A stretch of DNA of 62,347 nucleotides from positions 1 through 62,347 of the forward strand of contig JAZSFX010000018.1 in the NCBI GenBank assembly GCA_045532455.1. The letters are read 5' to 3'. The position numbers were made by a program, and so were the translations under genes. Shown here piece by piece: positions 47,230 through 56,204 of the stretch (its first letter is position 1; every line of letters starts with the position of its first letter). The DNA is from Ornithomonoglobus_A sp045532455. GTDB taxonomy: Bacteria > Bacillota > Clostridia > UBA1381. A model generated the notes under the pieces. It had not been told where the DNA came from. It saw only the letters and a program-made list of their open reading frames with translations, and did not search any database.

Positions 47230-48372
47230 TTAAAGACCCATGAGTTTCGGAACAAGATTCAGAATCATACCTCCGGCAATAACTGAAGCGATCTGTCCTG
47301 AAACATTTGCGCCTACAGCATGCATGAGAAGGAAGTTCTGTGGATCAGCTTCCTGACCGAGCTTCTGAATTACACGCGAAGACATAGGAAATGCAGAAAT
47401 GCCTGCCGCACCAACCATCGGATTGATTTTGTTCTTTGTAAACAGATTCAGTAACTTTGCGAAGAATACACCTGCAATACTGTCAAATATGAATGCCACA
47501 AGACCAAGCAGCATAATAATAAGAGTCTGTATGTTAACGAACTGATCAGCCTGCATGCTGAATGAGATTGTTATTCCCAACAGAAGTGTTACAAGATTTG
47601 CAAGAACCTTCTGGGCACACTCTGAAAGCGAATCAAGTACACCGCACTCTCTTAAAAGATTTCCGAACATAAGGAAGCCTACAAGTGCAACTGAGGTTGG
47701 AGCAATAAAGCCTGCAATAAATGTTACTACAACAGGGAATGCAATTCTTAAGAACCTTGACACATTCGCAGGATTGTATGACATTTTAATCTGTCTTTCT
47801 TTCTTTGTTGTAACTGCCTTGATTGCAAGTGGCTGAATAATCGGCACCAACGCCATATATGAGTACGCCGCGACGGCTATAGGTCCCATATAATTCGATT
47901 TGAGTACCTGTGATACCAGAATTGCAGTCGGACCGTCTGCCGCACCGATTATACCGATTGAAGCCGCATCCTTCAAGTCAAAACCTAATATAACAGCTGC
48001 CACAACTACAAAGAATATTCCGAACTGTGCTGCTGCGCCGAAAAGGAACATCTTCGGGTTAGAGAGAAGCGGACCAAAGTCAATCATCGCTCCGATACCG
48101 ATGAACAGTAACAGCGGCATTGCCTCTGAGGCATGAATACCTACATCATATAACCACTGTATAATTCCGGCAGCTGCAATGCCGCCCTCTAAGGTCTGAT
48201 CCAAAACTCCCGACATCGGAAGATTAACAAGTATTGCACCAAAGCCCATCGGTAACAATAACGATGGCTCATAATTTTTCTTAATTGCAAGATAAATCAA
48301 TAATATTCCTACAGCATACATGACAATCTGCTGCCACGTTACCGCCATAAATCCATCTACTAAAAAGCTCAT
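47230..48372 (-). CDS. oadB: Sodium-ion-translocating decarboxylase subunit beta
   Basis: A 380-residue polytopic membrane protein of the OadB/GcdB/MmdB family, which couples decarboxylation of a carboxybiotin to Na+ export. Characteristic segments: PLLLFIGIGAMIDFGPLLSN, IGIIGAADGPTAILVSQVL (conserved GAADGPT with the sodium-site Asp) and GAAGISAFPMSSRVIQ. AGAGGTG precedes the ATG. No alpha or biotin-carrier subunit is in the window, so the substrate (oxaloacetate, methylmalonyl-CoA, glutaconyl-CoA) is open. Sampled lines suggest higher GC than in the flanks. Confidence 0.9.
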   Translation of the reverse strand: MSFLVDGFMAVTWQQIVMYAVGILLIYLAIKKNYEPSLLLPMGFGAILVNLPMSGVLDQTLEGGIAAAGIIQWLYDVGIHASEAMPLLLFIGIGAMIDFGPLLSNPKMFLFGAAAQFGIFFVVVAAVILGFDLKDAASIGIIGAADGPTAILVSQVLKSNYMGPIAVAAYSYMALVPIIQPLAIKAVTTKKERQIKMSYNPANVSRFLRIAFPVVVTFIAGFIAPTSVALVGFLMFGNLLRECGVLDSLSECAQKVLANLVTLLLGITISFSMQADQFVNIQTLIIMLLGLVAFIFDSIAGVFFAKLLNLFTKNKINPMVGAAGISAFPMSSRVIQKLGQEADPQNFLLMHAVGANVSGQIASVIAGGMILNLVPKLMGL

Positions 48373-48438
48373 AACACACCTCTTTTATTAACTTTCCTTT
48401 GTTCCTTTAGTTTTTTTCTTTTTATATTTCTTAAAATA

Positions 48439-49059
48439 TTAAGTATTTTTCATGATAACTGAACCGATACATTCACTTACGTGTTCACAAGCATCAGCAC
48501 ATGATTCAAAGCGGTCAAATATCTCACGCCACGAAATCGTAACGAGAACATCTTGTGAATTCTTCATAAGCTCACGCATTGAAGAAAGATAGATTTTATC
48601 GCACTCATCCTCAATATCGTTAAGCTTGATAATGAGAGACTGCATTTTTTTTGATTTCTTGAAGTTTGCAAATTCATCAATAATCTCGCAGAGATATTCA
48701 CAAGCTTTCACAATCTGTTTTGCAAATACAATCGCAGATGGATTAATTTCTGTGATGTTGTTGATATAGAGTTTCTGCACAACATCCTCAATCTTGTCGG
48801 TTACATTATCAAGATTGTGGCTGAGCATATCCAAGTCCTCGCGGTCAACAGGTGTTACAAATGCCTTTGCGAGTGCATCACCCATTTCGTGCCTCTTTAA
48901 ATCTGCACTATGCTCAAATTCGTGTATTTCTTCAACCATTTTTTCAACCCTGCCCGGATCGTAGTTTTCCAGACAATTTACAAGATAGTCTGCTGCTTTT
49001 TTTGACAATGCAGCACATTGAGAAAAGTTTTCAAAGTAAAATTTATCGCCTTTAGCCAT
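48439..49059 (-). CDS. DUF47/PhoU-like phosphate-transport accessory protein
   Basis: A 206-residue all-helical cytoplasmic protein of the DUF47 (PhoU-related, Pit accessory) family: KRHEMGDALAKAFVTPVDRE is the most typical segment, with acidic metal-contact residues (HEFEHSAD). Such proteins are nearly always encoded with a PiT phosphate transporter and are thought to regulate it. GAAAGGAAGG precedes the ATG. It lies 18 bases after pit on the same strand. Confidence 0.9.
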   Translation of the reverse strand: MAKGDKFYFENFSQCAALSKKAADYLVNCLENYDPGRVEKMVEEIHEFEHSADLKRHEMGDALAKAFVTPVDREDLDMLSHNLDNVTDKIEDVVQKLYINNITEINPSAIVFAKQIVKACEYLCEIIDEFANFKKSKKMQSLIIKLNDIEDECDKIYLSSMRELMKNSQDVLVTISWREIFDRFESCADACEHVSECIGSVIMKNT

Positions 49060-49077
49060 TTTTTACCTTCCTTTCTG

Positions 49078-50139
49078 TTATGTAAATAACATCATAAATA
49101 TTTTTGTCATTATAAAACCTACAAGTCCGCATCCGGGGAAGGTAAGCACCCATGTGAGCACCATTTCCTTAACCACTCCAAAGTTAATTGCAGACACTCT
49201 TTTTACTGCTCCTACACCCATAATGGACGTTGTCTTTGCATGTGTTGTTGATACAGGGAGACTGAATACCGAACAGAACAAAAGTGAAAGAGCTGCTGCA
49301 ATGTCTGCCGAAAAACCCTGATATTTTTCAAGCTTTACCATATCCATTCCAACGGATTTGATAATTTTCTTACCGCCCATCGCAGTGCCAAGAGCCATAA
49401 CTACAGAGCAGAGAACCATCAACCACATATACTCGCCTGCAATATCTATATCAGACGGCAATGCCTGTCCTTTTGACATATACACGCAAAGCAGAATAAC
49501 ACCCATAAATTTCTGGCCGTCCTGTGCGCCATGCATAAATGCCATTGAAGCTGCACCAACTATCTGTGCACCTCTGAAAAATGGCTCTGTTTTTGGTCTG
49601 TTTGCTTTGTAGAACAGCTTTGTTACAAGCTTGCACACAAGCCATCCTAAACCAAAACCGAGAGCAACAGAAATGCCTATACCGTAAACAACCTTTATCC
49701 ATTCAGCGCCGTTTACACCCTCAAAGCTTCCGTGAAGTGCAATCGCACTACCTGTAAGACCTGCAATAAGTGCGTGGCTTTCACTTGTGGGGATACCAAA
49801 TACCCATGCAAGAGTCGCCCAGAGAACAATAGCAAACAAAGCAGCGCTCAGGGCTATAACAGCCAGATCGGGATTTGTTCCAAAGTCAACCATTTTCGTA
49901 ATTGTCTCTGCAACCGTTGCATTTATAAGCGTCATCACAAAAACACCGAGGAAGTTGAATACCGCAGCCATAAGGATTGCCGCTTTCGGTGGCATACACC
50001 TTGTTACGACACAAGTTGCAATAGCGTTTGGTGCATCCGTCCAGCCGTTTACTAAAATAACACCGAGTGTCAGCATTACTGCCATAAACAACAGCGGATT
50101 TGCAGTCATTTGATTCCAAAAAACTAAAATTGAGTCCAT
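49078..50139 (-). CDS. pit: Inorganic phosphate transporter, PiT family
   Basis: A 353-residue membrane transporter (about 9-10 helices) importing phosphate with a cation. The two PiT repeats show NGWTDAPNAIATCVVTR and GAQDGQKFMGVILL, corresponding to the GANDVANA-like motifs, plus VSTTHAKTTSIMGVG near the end. The ATG at 50139 is preferred to GTG 50145 because AAGG lies five bases before it. The gap to the guaA stop is only 18 bases, so it is probably co-transcribed with guaA. Confidence 0.92.
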   Translation of the reverse strand: MDSILVFWNQMTANPLLFMAVMLTLGVILVNGWTDAPNAIATCVVTRCMPPKAAILMAAVFNFLGVFVMTLINATVAETITKMVDFGTNPDLAVIALSAALFAIVLWATLAWVFGIPTSESHALIAGLTGSAIALHGSFEGVNGAEWIKVVYGIGISVALGFGLGWLVCKLVTKLFYKANRPKTEPFFRGAQIVGAASMAFMHGAQDGQKFMGVILLCVYMSKGQALPSDIDIAGEYMWLMVLCSVVMALGTAMGGKKIIKSVGMDMVKLEKYQGFSADIAAALSLLFCSVFSLPVSTTHAKTTSIMGVGAVKRVSAINFGVVKEMVLTWVLTFPGCGLVGFIMTKIFMMLFT

Positions 50140-50157
50140 AAACACCTTAACCTTTCA

Positions 50158-51138
50158 TTATTCCCATTCAATTGTACCTATTGGCTTTGGTGTTAAATCG
50201 AGTAAAACTCTGTTAATTCCAGGAACTTCGTGTGTAATTCTGTCTGTAATATGGTGAAGGATTTCGTATGGAATTTCTTCTATTGTTGCGCTCATAGCAT
50301 CAACAGTATTAACCGCACGGATAATTGCAGGCCAACCCTCATAACGCTTAGAATCCTTAACGCCAACGCTTTTGAAGTCGGGGACAGCTATAAAATATTG
50401 CCATACCTTTGTATCAAGGTTGTTTTTAGCAAATTCTTCTCTTAAAATTGCATCAGCCTCACGAAGTGCATTTAATCTATCGCGTGTGATTGCACCAAGG
50501 CAACGAACGCCAAGTCCGGGACCAGGGAATGGCTGACGATAAACCATTTCATCAGGAAGACCTAATGCTGAACCTACAACTCTTACTTCGTCTTTATATA
50601 ATAGTTTTACAGGCTCAACAAGCTCAAGTGTCATATCTTCCGGTAAGCCGCCAACGTTGTGGTGCGCCTTTACTCCGTCGCTTTCTAATATATCGGGGTA
50701 AATTGTTCCTTGTGCAAGGAACGACACATCAGTGATTTTTGATGCTTCTTCGTCAAAAACCTTAATAAATTCTCCGCCTATAATCTTTCTCTTTGTTTCG
50801 GGGTCGGATACACCGCTTAATAAATCAAGGAAACGGTCTGTTGCATCAACATAGATAAGGTTTGCATCAAGTTGATTCTGGAATACATCAATAACCTGTT
50901 CGCTTTCGCCTTTGCGCATTAATCCGTGATTTACGTGAACACATACAAGCTGCTTGCCGATTGCTTTAATTAAAAGCGCAGCAACTACAGATGAATCCAC
51001 GCCGCCTGATAATGCTAACAATACCTTTTTGTTTCCAACCTGTTTACGAATGCTTTCTATTTGTTCATCAATAAAAGCATTTGCAAGCTCAACGGTGTTT
51101 ATTCTTTTCATATCTTCGGGTCTGACATTACAATCCAT
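50158..51138 (-). CDS. guaA: GMP synthase, ATP-pyrophosphatase subunit without amidotransferase domain
   Basis: A 326-residue enzyme that aminates XMP to GMP. The ATP pyrophosphatase domain carries the P-loop LALSGGVDSSVVAAL, then QGTIYPDILES, and the dimerisation domain ends LDLTPKPIGTIEWE, the standard GuaA C-terminus. The usual N-terminal class I glutamine amidotransferase domain (about 190 residues) is absent, and no coding frame for it precedes the gene in the window. It therefore needs a separate amidotransferase subunit (as in two-part archaeal GMPS) or free ammonia. Start at 51138 chosen from AAAGGA upstream; the first residues are uncertain. Confidence 0.92.
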   Translation of the reverse strand: MDCNVRPEDMKRINTVELANAFIDEQIESIRKQVGNKKVLLALSGGVDSSVVAALLIKAIGKQLVCVHVNHGLMRKGESEQVIDVFQNQLDANLIYVDATDRFLDLLSGVSDPETKRKIIGGEFIKVFDEEASKITDVSFLAQGTIYPDILESDGVKAHHNVGGLPEDMTLELVEPVKLLYKDEVRVVGSALGLPDEMVYRQPFPGPGLGVRCLGAITRDRLNALREADAILREEFAKNNLDTKVWQYFIAVPDFKSVGVKDSKRYEGWPAIIRAVNTVDAMSATIEEIPYEILHHITDRITHEVPGINRVLLDLTPKPIGTIEWE

Positions 51139-51174
51139 ATCTATAACCATTCCTTTCATTATTTTTCATTATAT

Positions 51175-51203
51175 ATAATACCACGTATCAGCAAAAAATT
51201 CAA
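51175..51203 (-). promoter_or_regulatory. Promoter of guaA (and probably the pit-oad block)
   Basis: Minus strand: TTGAAT (complement of 51198-51203), 17 bases, TATTAT (complement of 51175-51180). No guanine riboswitch core was found in the 51160-51353 gap. Confidence 0.6.
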
Positions 51204-51298
51204 TATTTTCGTATAAAAAAATATATTTTTTATATTTTTGTCAAAGATTTAGGTTATATGACATAATCTTATATCAAATTTTACAGTTCATATATAAC

Positions 51299-51341
51299 AA
51301 AAAATGGTCATATCCCAATAAGGATACAACCATTTTTGCAT
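51299..51341 (-). terminator. Terminator of the Cys-rich protein gene
   Basis: On the minus strand AAAAATGGTTGTATCC pairs imperfectly with GGATATGACCATTTTT around a six-base loop, followed by TTGTTATAT. Confidence 0.75.
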
Positions 51342-51353
51342 TATACATTATTA

Positions 51354-52223
51354 TCAGCAACAACCGCAGTTATTATCAGGAACTGATGGGTCATCCTGAC
51401 CACACTCTAAAAATTCGCATCTTTCGGGTGGAAAGAACTCATCCACAGGGAAGTCGATTCTTTCAAATAAATCACAAGGGTTATCGTCTGTTGCACCTAC
51501 ACACTCTTTTTGAGGGACACAAAAGTCGTAAGAGGGGATAAGAAGCTGTACTTTTCTTTCCAATTTAATGATTGAGAAGATACCAAGAGATACAAACACT
51601 CTCTTTGCTTCACCGCCTAAAGTCAGGCTTTCGTCAAATACACGACAAATTGATTCAGGAACGGAAGCTATATCAAAATCATCGTCGCAACAACAGCTGT
51701 TTTGGCAGCTTCTTACATCTACAAGCTTTGCGCCAAGAGTTATCGGGTCAACAACCTCAACAACTGCTTTTGGCATATTTGTTTTTTTCCATAACTGAGC
51801 ATCAAAAGCATCTTCTTTAAATTTAGACTCAAATACCTTTGCATTGCCCTCAGAGCCGAAAAGTATAACTTTTTTGTCAAATGTTGCAAGACCCTCCACT
51901 GTAGTTGGGATACCAACACCTGTGAATGCAGCAAGAGTAATTTTAAAGAAATACTTTAAATCTACTGAGTAGAAGCCTCTGTTAAAAGGTACAGGCTCAA
52001 CATCTGAAAACACCCAGATAATCTCTGCCTTTGTAAACTTAACACTGATTGCTCTGTCAATTACTTCCTGGCCACAGGCTGTTAGATATACGCGTATGTT
52101 TTCAAGACAATCTTTATCGCGGCAACTATCGTATACTTTATCGGTATGTATGCAAACTGCTTCTCTGAAATTTGTTCCGCAACAATTATTTGTTGAGTTT
52201 AGTTGGTCATTACATTTTTCCAT
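51354..52223 (-). CDS. Cys-rich conserved protein, unknown function
   Basis: A 289-residue cytoplasmic protein with about 20 cysteines, clustered at the N-terminus (NCCGTNFREAVCIHTDKVYD), in the middle (SCQNSCCCDDDFD) and at the extreme end (NNCGCC). The long core (about 40-260) is beta-rich and contains CRDKDCLENIRVYLTACGQE. Similar Cys-rich proteins occur in spore-forming Clostridia, so a spore-coat or sporulation association is possible but not shown. Ribosome site AAAGGAG. It has its own terminator; a TAGCAC-GAT-GTGCTA hairpin lies upstream at 52249-52263. Confidence 0.6.
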   Translation of the reverse strand: MEKCNDQLNSTNNCCGTNFREAVCIHTDKVYDSCRDKDCLENIRVYLTACGQEVIDRAISVKFTKAEIIWVFSDVEPVPFNRGFYSVDLKYFFKITLAAFTGVGIPTTVEGLATFDKKVILFGSEGNAKVFESKFKEDAFDAQLWKKTNMPKAVVEVVDPITLGAKLVDVRSCQNSCCCDDDFDIASVPESICRVFDESLTLGGEAKRVFVSLGIFSIIKLERKVQLLIPSYDFCVPQKECVGATDDNPCDLFERIDFPVDEFFPPERCEFLECGQDDPSVPDNNCGCC

Positions 52224-52345
52224 TTTTAAAACTCCTTTCTATATTGGATAGCACGATGTGCTAACACCTGATATAGAATATGCAATATTCGTTATTTTTG
52301 TTAAAAGGAATTTTAAAAATATTTTGAATAGTAGGGGAGATAATG

Positions 52346-53353
52346 TTATTTATTGGTTATTTGGGCAATGTTTTTTATTCTGATTGAAAGAGTACCATCA
52401 TCATTATTTATAATTTCCATATGTTTATTGTCGCGGTAATACTCAGCAGGGAATGAAATCTCTATTCCTGTATCAGTTGCAATTTTAACATTAGCGCTCA
52501 TTTTTTTAGTTACGTAGCTTGTAACCTCAACTTTTTCGGGAACTTCTTCTTTTTCAAGTTTTTCCACAAATTCCTGTTTCATAACAGGTTTACCGTCGAA
52601 GATGTTTTCTGCAACTACTTTTGTATCAACATACTTGAACTCGTTTTCTTCTATGTTGTCTACAATATATTTTTTCATTTTTGCATTTACTTCTATCGAA
52701 TCGCCGCCGTTTGCTTCGGTTACCTTTTTTGCAATTCTCTTTACCTTGTTGATGGCTTCCCTTGCAGATAAGTCAAAAACACCCTCAAGCAGAATATCAG
52801 CAATAAGGTCGGTTTTTTCACCGTCAATAATACGTTTTTTGCCGCAATATTTGATTTCTGAATCATTAAAAAACACAAATGCACACTCACTTAATCGTTG
52901 AGTAGGCATTGGGAGAATTGCATAGTGGTTTATAAGTGCATTTTTTATACTTCCGTCTTCGCGCACTACCTGATGTGTGTAGCCTATTTTATTATCAAAC
53001 TTTAAAACTGCAATAGTAGACTTATCGTTTGCAACACAATCACATACAATAATATCGCACGACTCGGTCTCGGATGCGTTTGATATTCCATCATAAAATC
53101 TGTGTGCAACAAATTGCGAAAAGGAAACAAAATCACTGTCTTTAAAATATTCATTTAGTCTTTGTTGGAAACCACTGTTTTCTTTAAATTCGCCACTTCT
53201 TAAACTGCCCTCGCTTAAAAGTCTGTCGATATGCTTTGTTAAAAATGCATTAATCATACCGTCGCTTGCATCAAGCTCCGTATCTGAATATACAGTTATG
53301 CCTGAATTTGCATCAAGAATATGTAAAATTGCTTTTTTGATTGATACTATCAT
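52346..53353 (-). CDS. Nucleoid-associated protein (NdpA/YejK family)
   Basis: A 335-residue protein of the 37-kDa nucleoid-associated family, starting MIVSIKKAILHILDANSGI with the family-typical SDTELD shortly after. Central segments FVAHRFYDGISNASETESCD and AVLKFDNKIGYTHQV are also family-like. Members bind DNA non-specifically; their physiological role is unclear. The ATG at 53353 has GGAGA about seven bases upstream; a longer upstream frame has no homology. It lies downstream of ftsZ on the same strand but beyond its terminator. Confidence 0.82.
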   Translation of the reverse strand: MIVSIKKAILHILDANSGITVYSDTELDASDGMINAFLTKHIDRLLSEGSLRSGEFKENSGFQQRLNEYFKDSDFVSFSQFVAHRFYDGISNASETESCDIIVCDCVANDKSTIAVLKFDNKIGYTHQVVREDGSIKNALINHYAILPMPTQRLSECAFVFFNDSEIKYCGKKRIIDGEKTDLIADILLEGVFDLSAREAINKVKRIAKKVTEANGGDSIEVNAKMKKYIVDNIEENEFKYVDTKVVAENIFDGKPVMKQEFVEKLEKEEVPEKVEVTSYVTKKMSANVKIATDTGIEISFPAEYYRDNKHMEIINNDDGTLSIRIKNIAQITNK

Positions 53354-53382
53354 TTTTATATCTCCATTCAATAATCTAAAAA

Positions 53383-53416
53383 ATATGGCTGTTGCAAAAG
53401 TTTGCAACAGCCATTA
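53383..53416 (-). terminator. Terminator of ftsZ
   Basis: ATGGCTGTTGCAAA and TTTGCAACAGCCAT form a 14-bp hairpin; on the minus strand it is followed by ATTTTTT. Confidence 0.88.
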
Positions 53417-53431
53417 ATATTTCACATTTTA

Positions 53432-54589
53432 TTATTTTTTAAAAAATGAGGGAACGTCTATATTGCTCATTCCTGGCTTTAATTTTCTTGAGAATATTGC
53501 ATCATCATCGTCGGGTGAGAAAGATGGAACATTTCTCTTTACAGGAGTTCTGTCTGTTGACGGTGCAGTGTTTGGATTAAACTTAGGAACATTTCTCTTG
53601 AATTCAGAATTTCTTCTTGCATCATCATTAAGACCTGTTGCTATTAATGTAACCTTAATTTCGTCTTTAAGGTTATCGTCAACTGCAGTACCAACAATAA
53701 TATTTGCTTCTTCAGAAACCATATCACGAACAATGCCCGAAACTTCGCCCATATCAACAAGTGAGAACTCGCTTCCGCCTGTGATATTTAGTAGTACGTT
53801 TGTTGCACCTGAAATATTTGTTTCTAATAATGGACTTTCAATTGCAGCACGAACAGCATCCTGAGCAGCTGTTTCGCCTTTGCCTATACCGATACCCATA
53901 TGTGCAACGCCGCTGTCTTTCATAATTGTTCTTACGTCAGCAAAGTCGCAGTTCATTATACCTCTTTGTGTAATTACTTCGATTATACCTTGAACACCTT
54001 GACGAAGAACATCGTCAGCAAGCTTGAACGAATCATTAATTGTAACTTTTTTGTCTGCTATCTTCAAAAGCAAGTCGTTGGGGATAGTAACGATAGCATC
54101 CACTCTTTCTGCAAGCTGCTTAATACCTTCTTCTGCGTTTCTCATTCTTTGAGGACCTTCAAAGAAGAAAGGCTTTGTAACAACTGCAACCGTAAGTATA
54201 CCTAAAGACTTTGCAGCTTCTGCAACGATAGGGGCTGCACCTGTACCTGTTCCACCACCCATACCGGCAGTAACAAATACCATCTCTGCATCTTTAACTA
54301 CATTTTTTATTTCATCTTTTGTTTCTTCAGCAGCTTGTCTGCCAACTTCAGGCTTTGCACCTGCACCAAGTCCGTTTGTAAGCTTACCGCCAATTTGTAA
54401 TACTGTTGATGCTTTAACATTTGATAGTTGTTGTGCATCAGTATTAATGCATATAAACTCTGCTTTGCTAACGCCTGCTTCTATCATACGGTCAACTGCA
54501 TTGTTACCGCCACCGCCGATTCCGACAACTTTAATTCTGGCGCCCTCCAAAACATTGTTTTCTTCTAAATCAATAGGCATAACGCTCAT
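53432..54589 (-). CDS. ftsZ: Cell division protein FtsZ
   Basis: A 385-residue tubulin-like GTPase forming the division ring. GTP-binding signature GGGTGTGAAPIVAEA (about 109-123) and the T7 loop NCDFADVRTIM near 208 are present. The variable linker is about 320-370, and the C-terminal conserved peptide is NIDVPSFFKK for FtsA/SepF contact. AAGGAGG eight bases before the ATG. It stands alone, apart from ftsA or the usual murein cluster. The 351-base gap to leuC (54590-54940) holds the leuC promoter, a weak TTGCCT/AGGCAA hairpin near 54722-54742 and a -10-like TATAAT (complement of 54640-54645) for ftsZ. Confidence 0.96.
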   Translation of the reverse strand: MSVMPIDLEENNVLEGARIKVVGIGGGGNNAVDRMIEAGVSKAEFICINTDAQQLSNVKASTVLQIGGKLTNGLGAGAKPEVGRQAAEETKDEIKNVVKDAEMVFVTAGMGGGTGTGAAPIVAEAAKSLGILTVAVVTKPFFFEGPQRMRNAEEGIKQLAERVDAIVTIPNDLLLKIADKKVTINDSFKLADDVLRQGVQGIIEVITQRGIMNCDFADVRTIMKDSGVAHMGIGIGKGETAAQDAVRAAIESPLLETNISGATNVLLNITGGSEFSLVDMGEVSGIVRDMVSEEANIIVGTAVDDNLKDEIKVTLIATGLNDDARRNSEFKRNVPKFNPNTAPSTDRTPVKRNVPSFSPDDDDAIFSRKLKPGMSNIDVPSFFKK

Positions 54590-54879
54590 TTATATATCCT
54601 CCTTCGTGGTTTTGAATTTCATAATTATGGTATCATAATATTATATACTATCATTTTACTATTTTTTTCGAAGTAATTCAATACCTTTTCAAAAAATTGT
54701 CTTAAAAAATTATGAAAAATATTTGCCTCTTTTTTAGGCAATATACACAAAAATACGGTTTTTACCTTATATGAAGTCTATAAAAACTCAAAATGTGACA
54801 AAAATTCACATAAAATTATATTTCAAATAAATGTATAAAAATTTACATATATAAAATTAAAGTAAACATGTGAATAATA

Positions 54880-54908
54880 TTGACAAATTTGCTTAATTGT
54901 TGTATAAT
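54880..54908 (+). promoter_or_regulatory. Promoter of leuCDB
   Basis: TTGACA (54880-54885), 17 bases, TATAAT (54903-54908). The leader to the ATG at 54941 is only about 26 bases, so no T-box or attenuator fits. Confidence 0.88.
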
Positions 54909-54940
54909 TATTTGGTATATTATTTTACGAGGTGAAAAAA

Positions 54941-56203
54941 ATGGCAATGACAATGACGCAAAAGGTTCTTGCTGCCGCTGCCGGACTTGACAGTGTTAAG
55001 GCAGGAGATTTAATTATGGCAGATTTAAGCTTGGTTTTAGGTAATGATATTACTTCTCCCGTAGCAATAAGTGAATTTGATAAAATCGGCTCAAAATCAG
55101 TGTTTGATAAGGCAAAGGTTGCACTTGTGCCTGACCACTTTACTCCTAATAAGGACATAAAATCAGCACAACAATGCCTTGCAGTAAGAAATTTTGCAAA
55201 ATCACAGGATATTCTGAATTATTTTGAAGTTGGCGAGGTTGGTATCGAACACGCGCTATTACCCGAAAAAGGACTTGTTGTAGCAGGCGACGTGGTTATT
55301 GGTGCAGATTCACACACTTGTACATATGGCGCTTTAGGTGCATTCTCAACAGGTGTTGGCTCAACTGATATGGCTGCAGGTATGGCTACCGGCAAGGCCT
55401 GGTTTAAAGTGCCTGAAGCAATAAAATTTAATCTTACAGGTAAACTGAATAAATATACAAGCGGTAAAGATTTAATATTGCACATAATCGGAATGATTGG
55501 TGTTGACGGTGCATTGTATAAATCTATGGAATTTACAGGTGAGGGTATGCACACTCTTACTATGGACGACAGATTTACCATTGCTAATATGGCTATTGAA
55601 GCAGGTGCTAAAAACGGTATATTTGAAGTTGACGATTTGACAGTTGAGTATATGAAAGAACACTCAACAAAGGAATACAAGGTATTTAAGGCTGATGACG
55701 ATGCTGAGTACTGTCAGGTTATTGATATTGACCTTTCGCAAGTACCGCATACAGTTGCATTTCCGCATTTGCCTGAAAATGCAAGAACTCCGCAAAATTG
55801 GGGCGATGTAGACATTGACCAGGTTGTTATAGGCTCTTGTACAAACGGAAGAATTTCCGATTTAAGACGTGCTGCCGAGATTTTAAGAGGAAAACATGTT
55901 AAAAAGGGAATAAGAGTAATAGTTTTCCCTGCAACTCAAAAAATTTATCTCGAAGCGTTAAAAGACGGTACACTTTCAACTCTTGTTGAAGCAGGATGCG
56001 TTATTTCAGCTCCTACATGCGGTCCATGTCTTGGCGGTCATATGGGAATATTGGCGCAAGGGGAGAGATGTGTTTCTACAACAAACCGAAACTTCCTCGG
56101 TCGTATGGGACATATCGAAAGTGAAGTATACCTTGCAAGTCCTGAAGTTGCTGCTGCAAGTGCAATTACAGGCAAGATAACTGCACCTGAGGAGGTAATG
56201 TAA
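54941..56203 (+). CDS. leuC: 3-isopropylmalate dehydratase large subunit
   Basis: A 420-residue aconitase-family protein; with LeuD it isomerises 2- to 3-isopropylmalate in leucine synthesis. The 4Fe-4S ligands are in GSCTNGR (one Cys) and PTCGPCLGGH (two Cys). The short length and the opening MAMTMTQKVLAAAAGLDSVK are typical of the archaeal-type/HacA-like LeuC found in Clostridia. The ATG at 54941 follows CGAGGTG; GTG 54932 lies in the ribosome site. leuD starts one base after the stop. Confidence 0.92.
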   Translation: MAMTMTQKVLAAAAGLDSVKAGDLIMADLSLVLGNDITSPVAISEFDKIGSKSVFDKAKVALVPDHFTPNKDIKSAQQCLAVRNFAKSQDILNYFEVGEVGIEHALLPEKGLVVAGDVVIGADSHTCTYGALGAFSTGVGSTDMAAGMATGKAWFKVPEAIKFNLTGKLNKYTSGKDLILHIIGMIGVDGALYKSMEFTGEGMHTLTMDDRFTIANMAIEAGAKNGIFEVDDLTVEYMKEHSTKEYKVFKADDDAEYCQVIDIDLSQVPHTVAFPHLPENARTPQNWGDVDIDQVVIGSCTNGRISDLRRAAEILRGKHVKKGIRVIVFPATQKIYLEALKDGTLSTLVEAGCVISAPTCGPCLGGHMGILAQGERCVSTTNRNFLGRMGHIESEVYLASPEVAAASAITGKITAPEEVM

Positions 56204-56204
56204 A

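Noticed and set aside
51139..51353. Guanine or other riboswitch upstream of guaA
   Set aside because: The purine-riboswitch core (TATA...loop pairs) was not found on the minus strand; the gap is very A/T-rich and holds only a promoter and the neighbouring terminator.
54590..54940. Leucine T-box or attenuator upstream of leuC
   Set aside because: The promoter lies 33 bases before the ATG, leaving no room for a leader; no T-box sequence is present in the gap.
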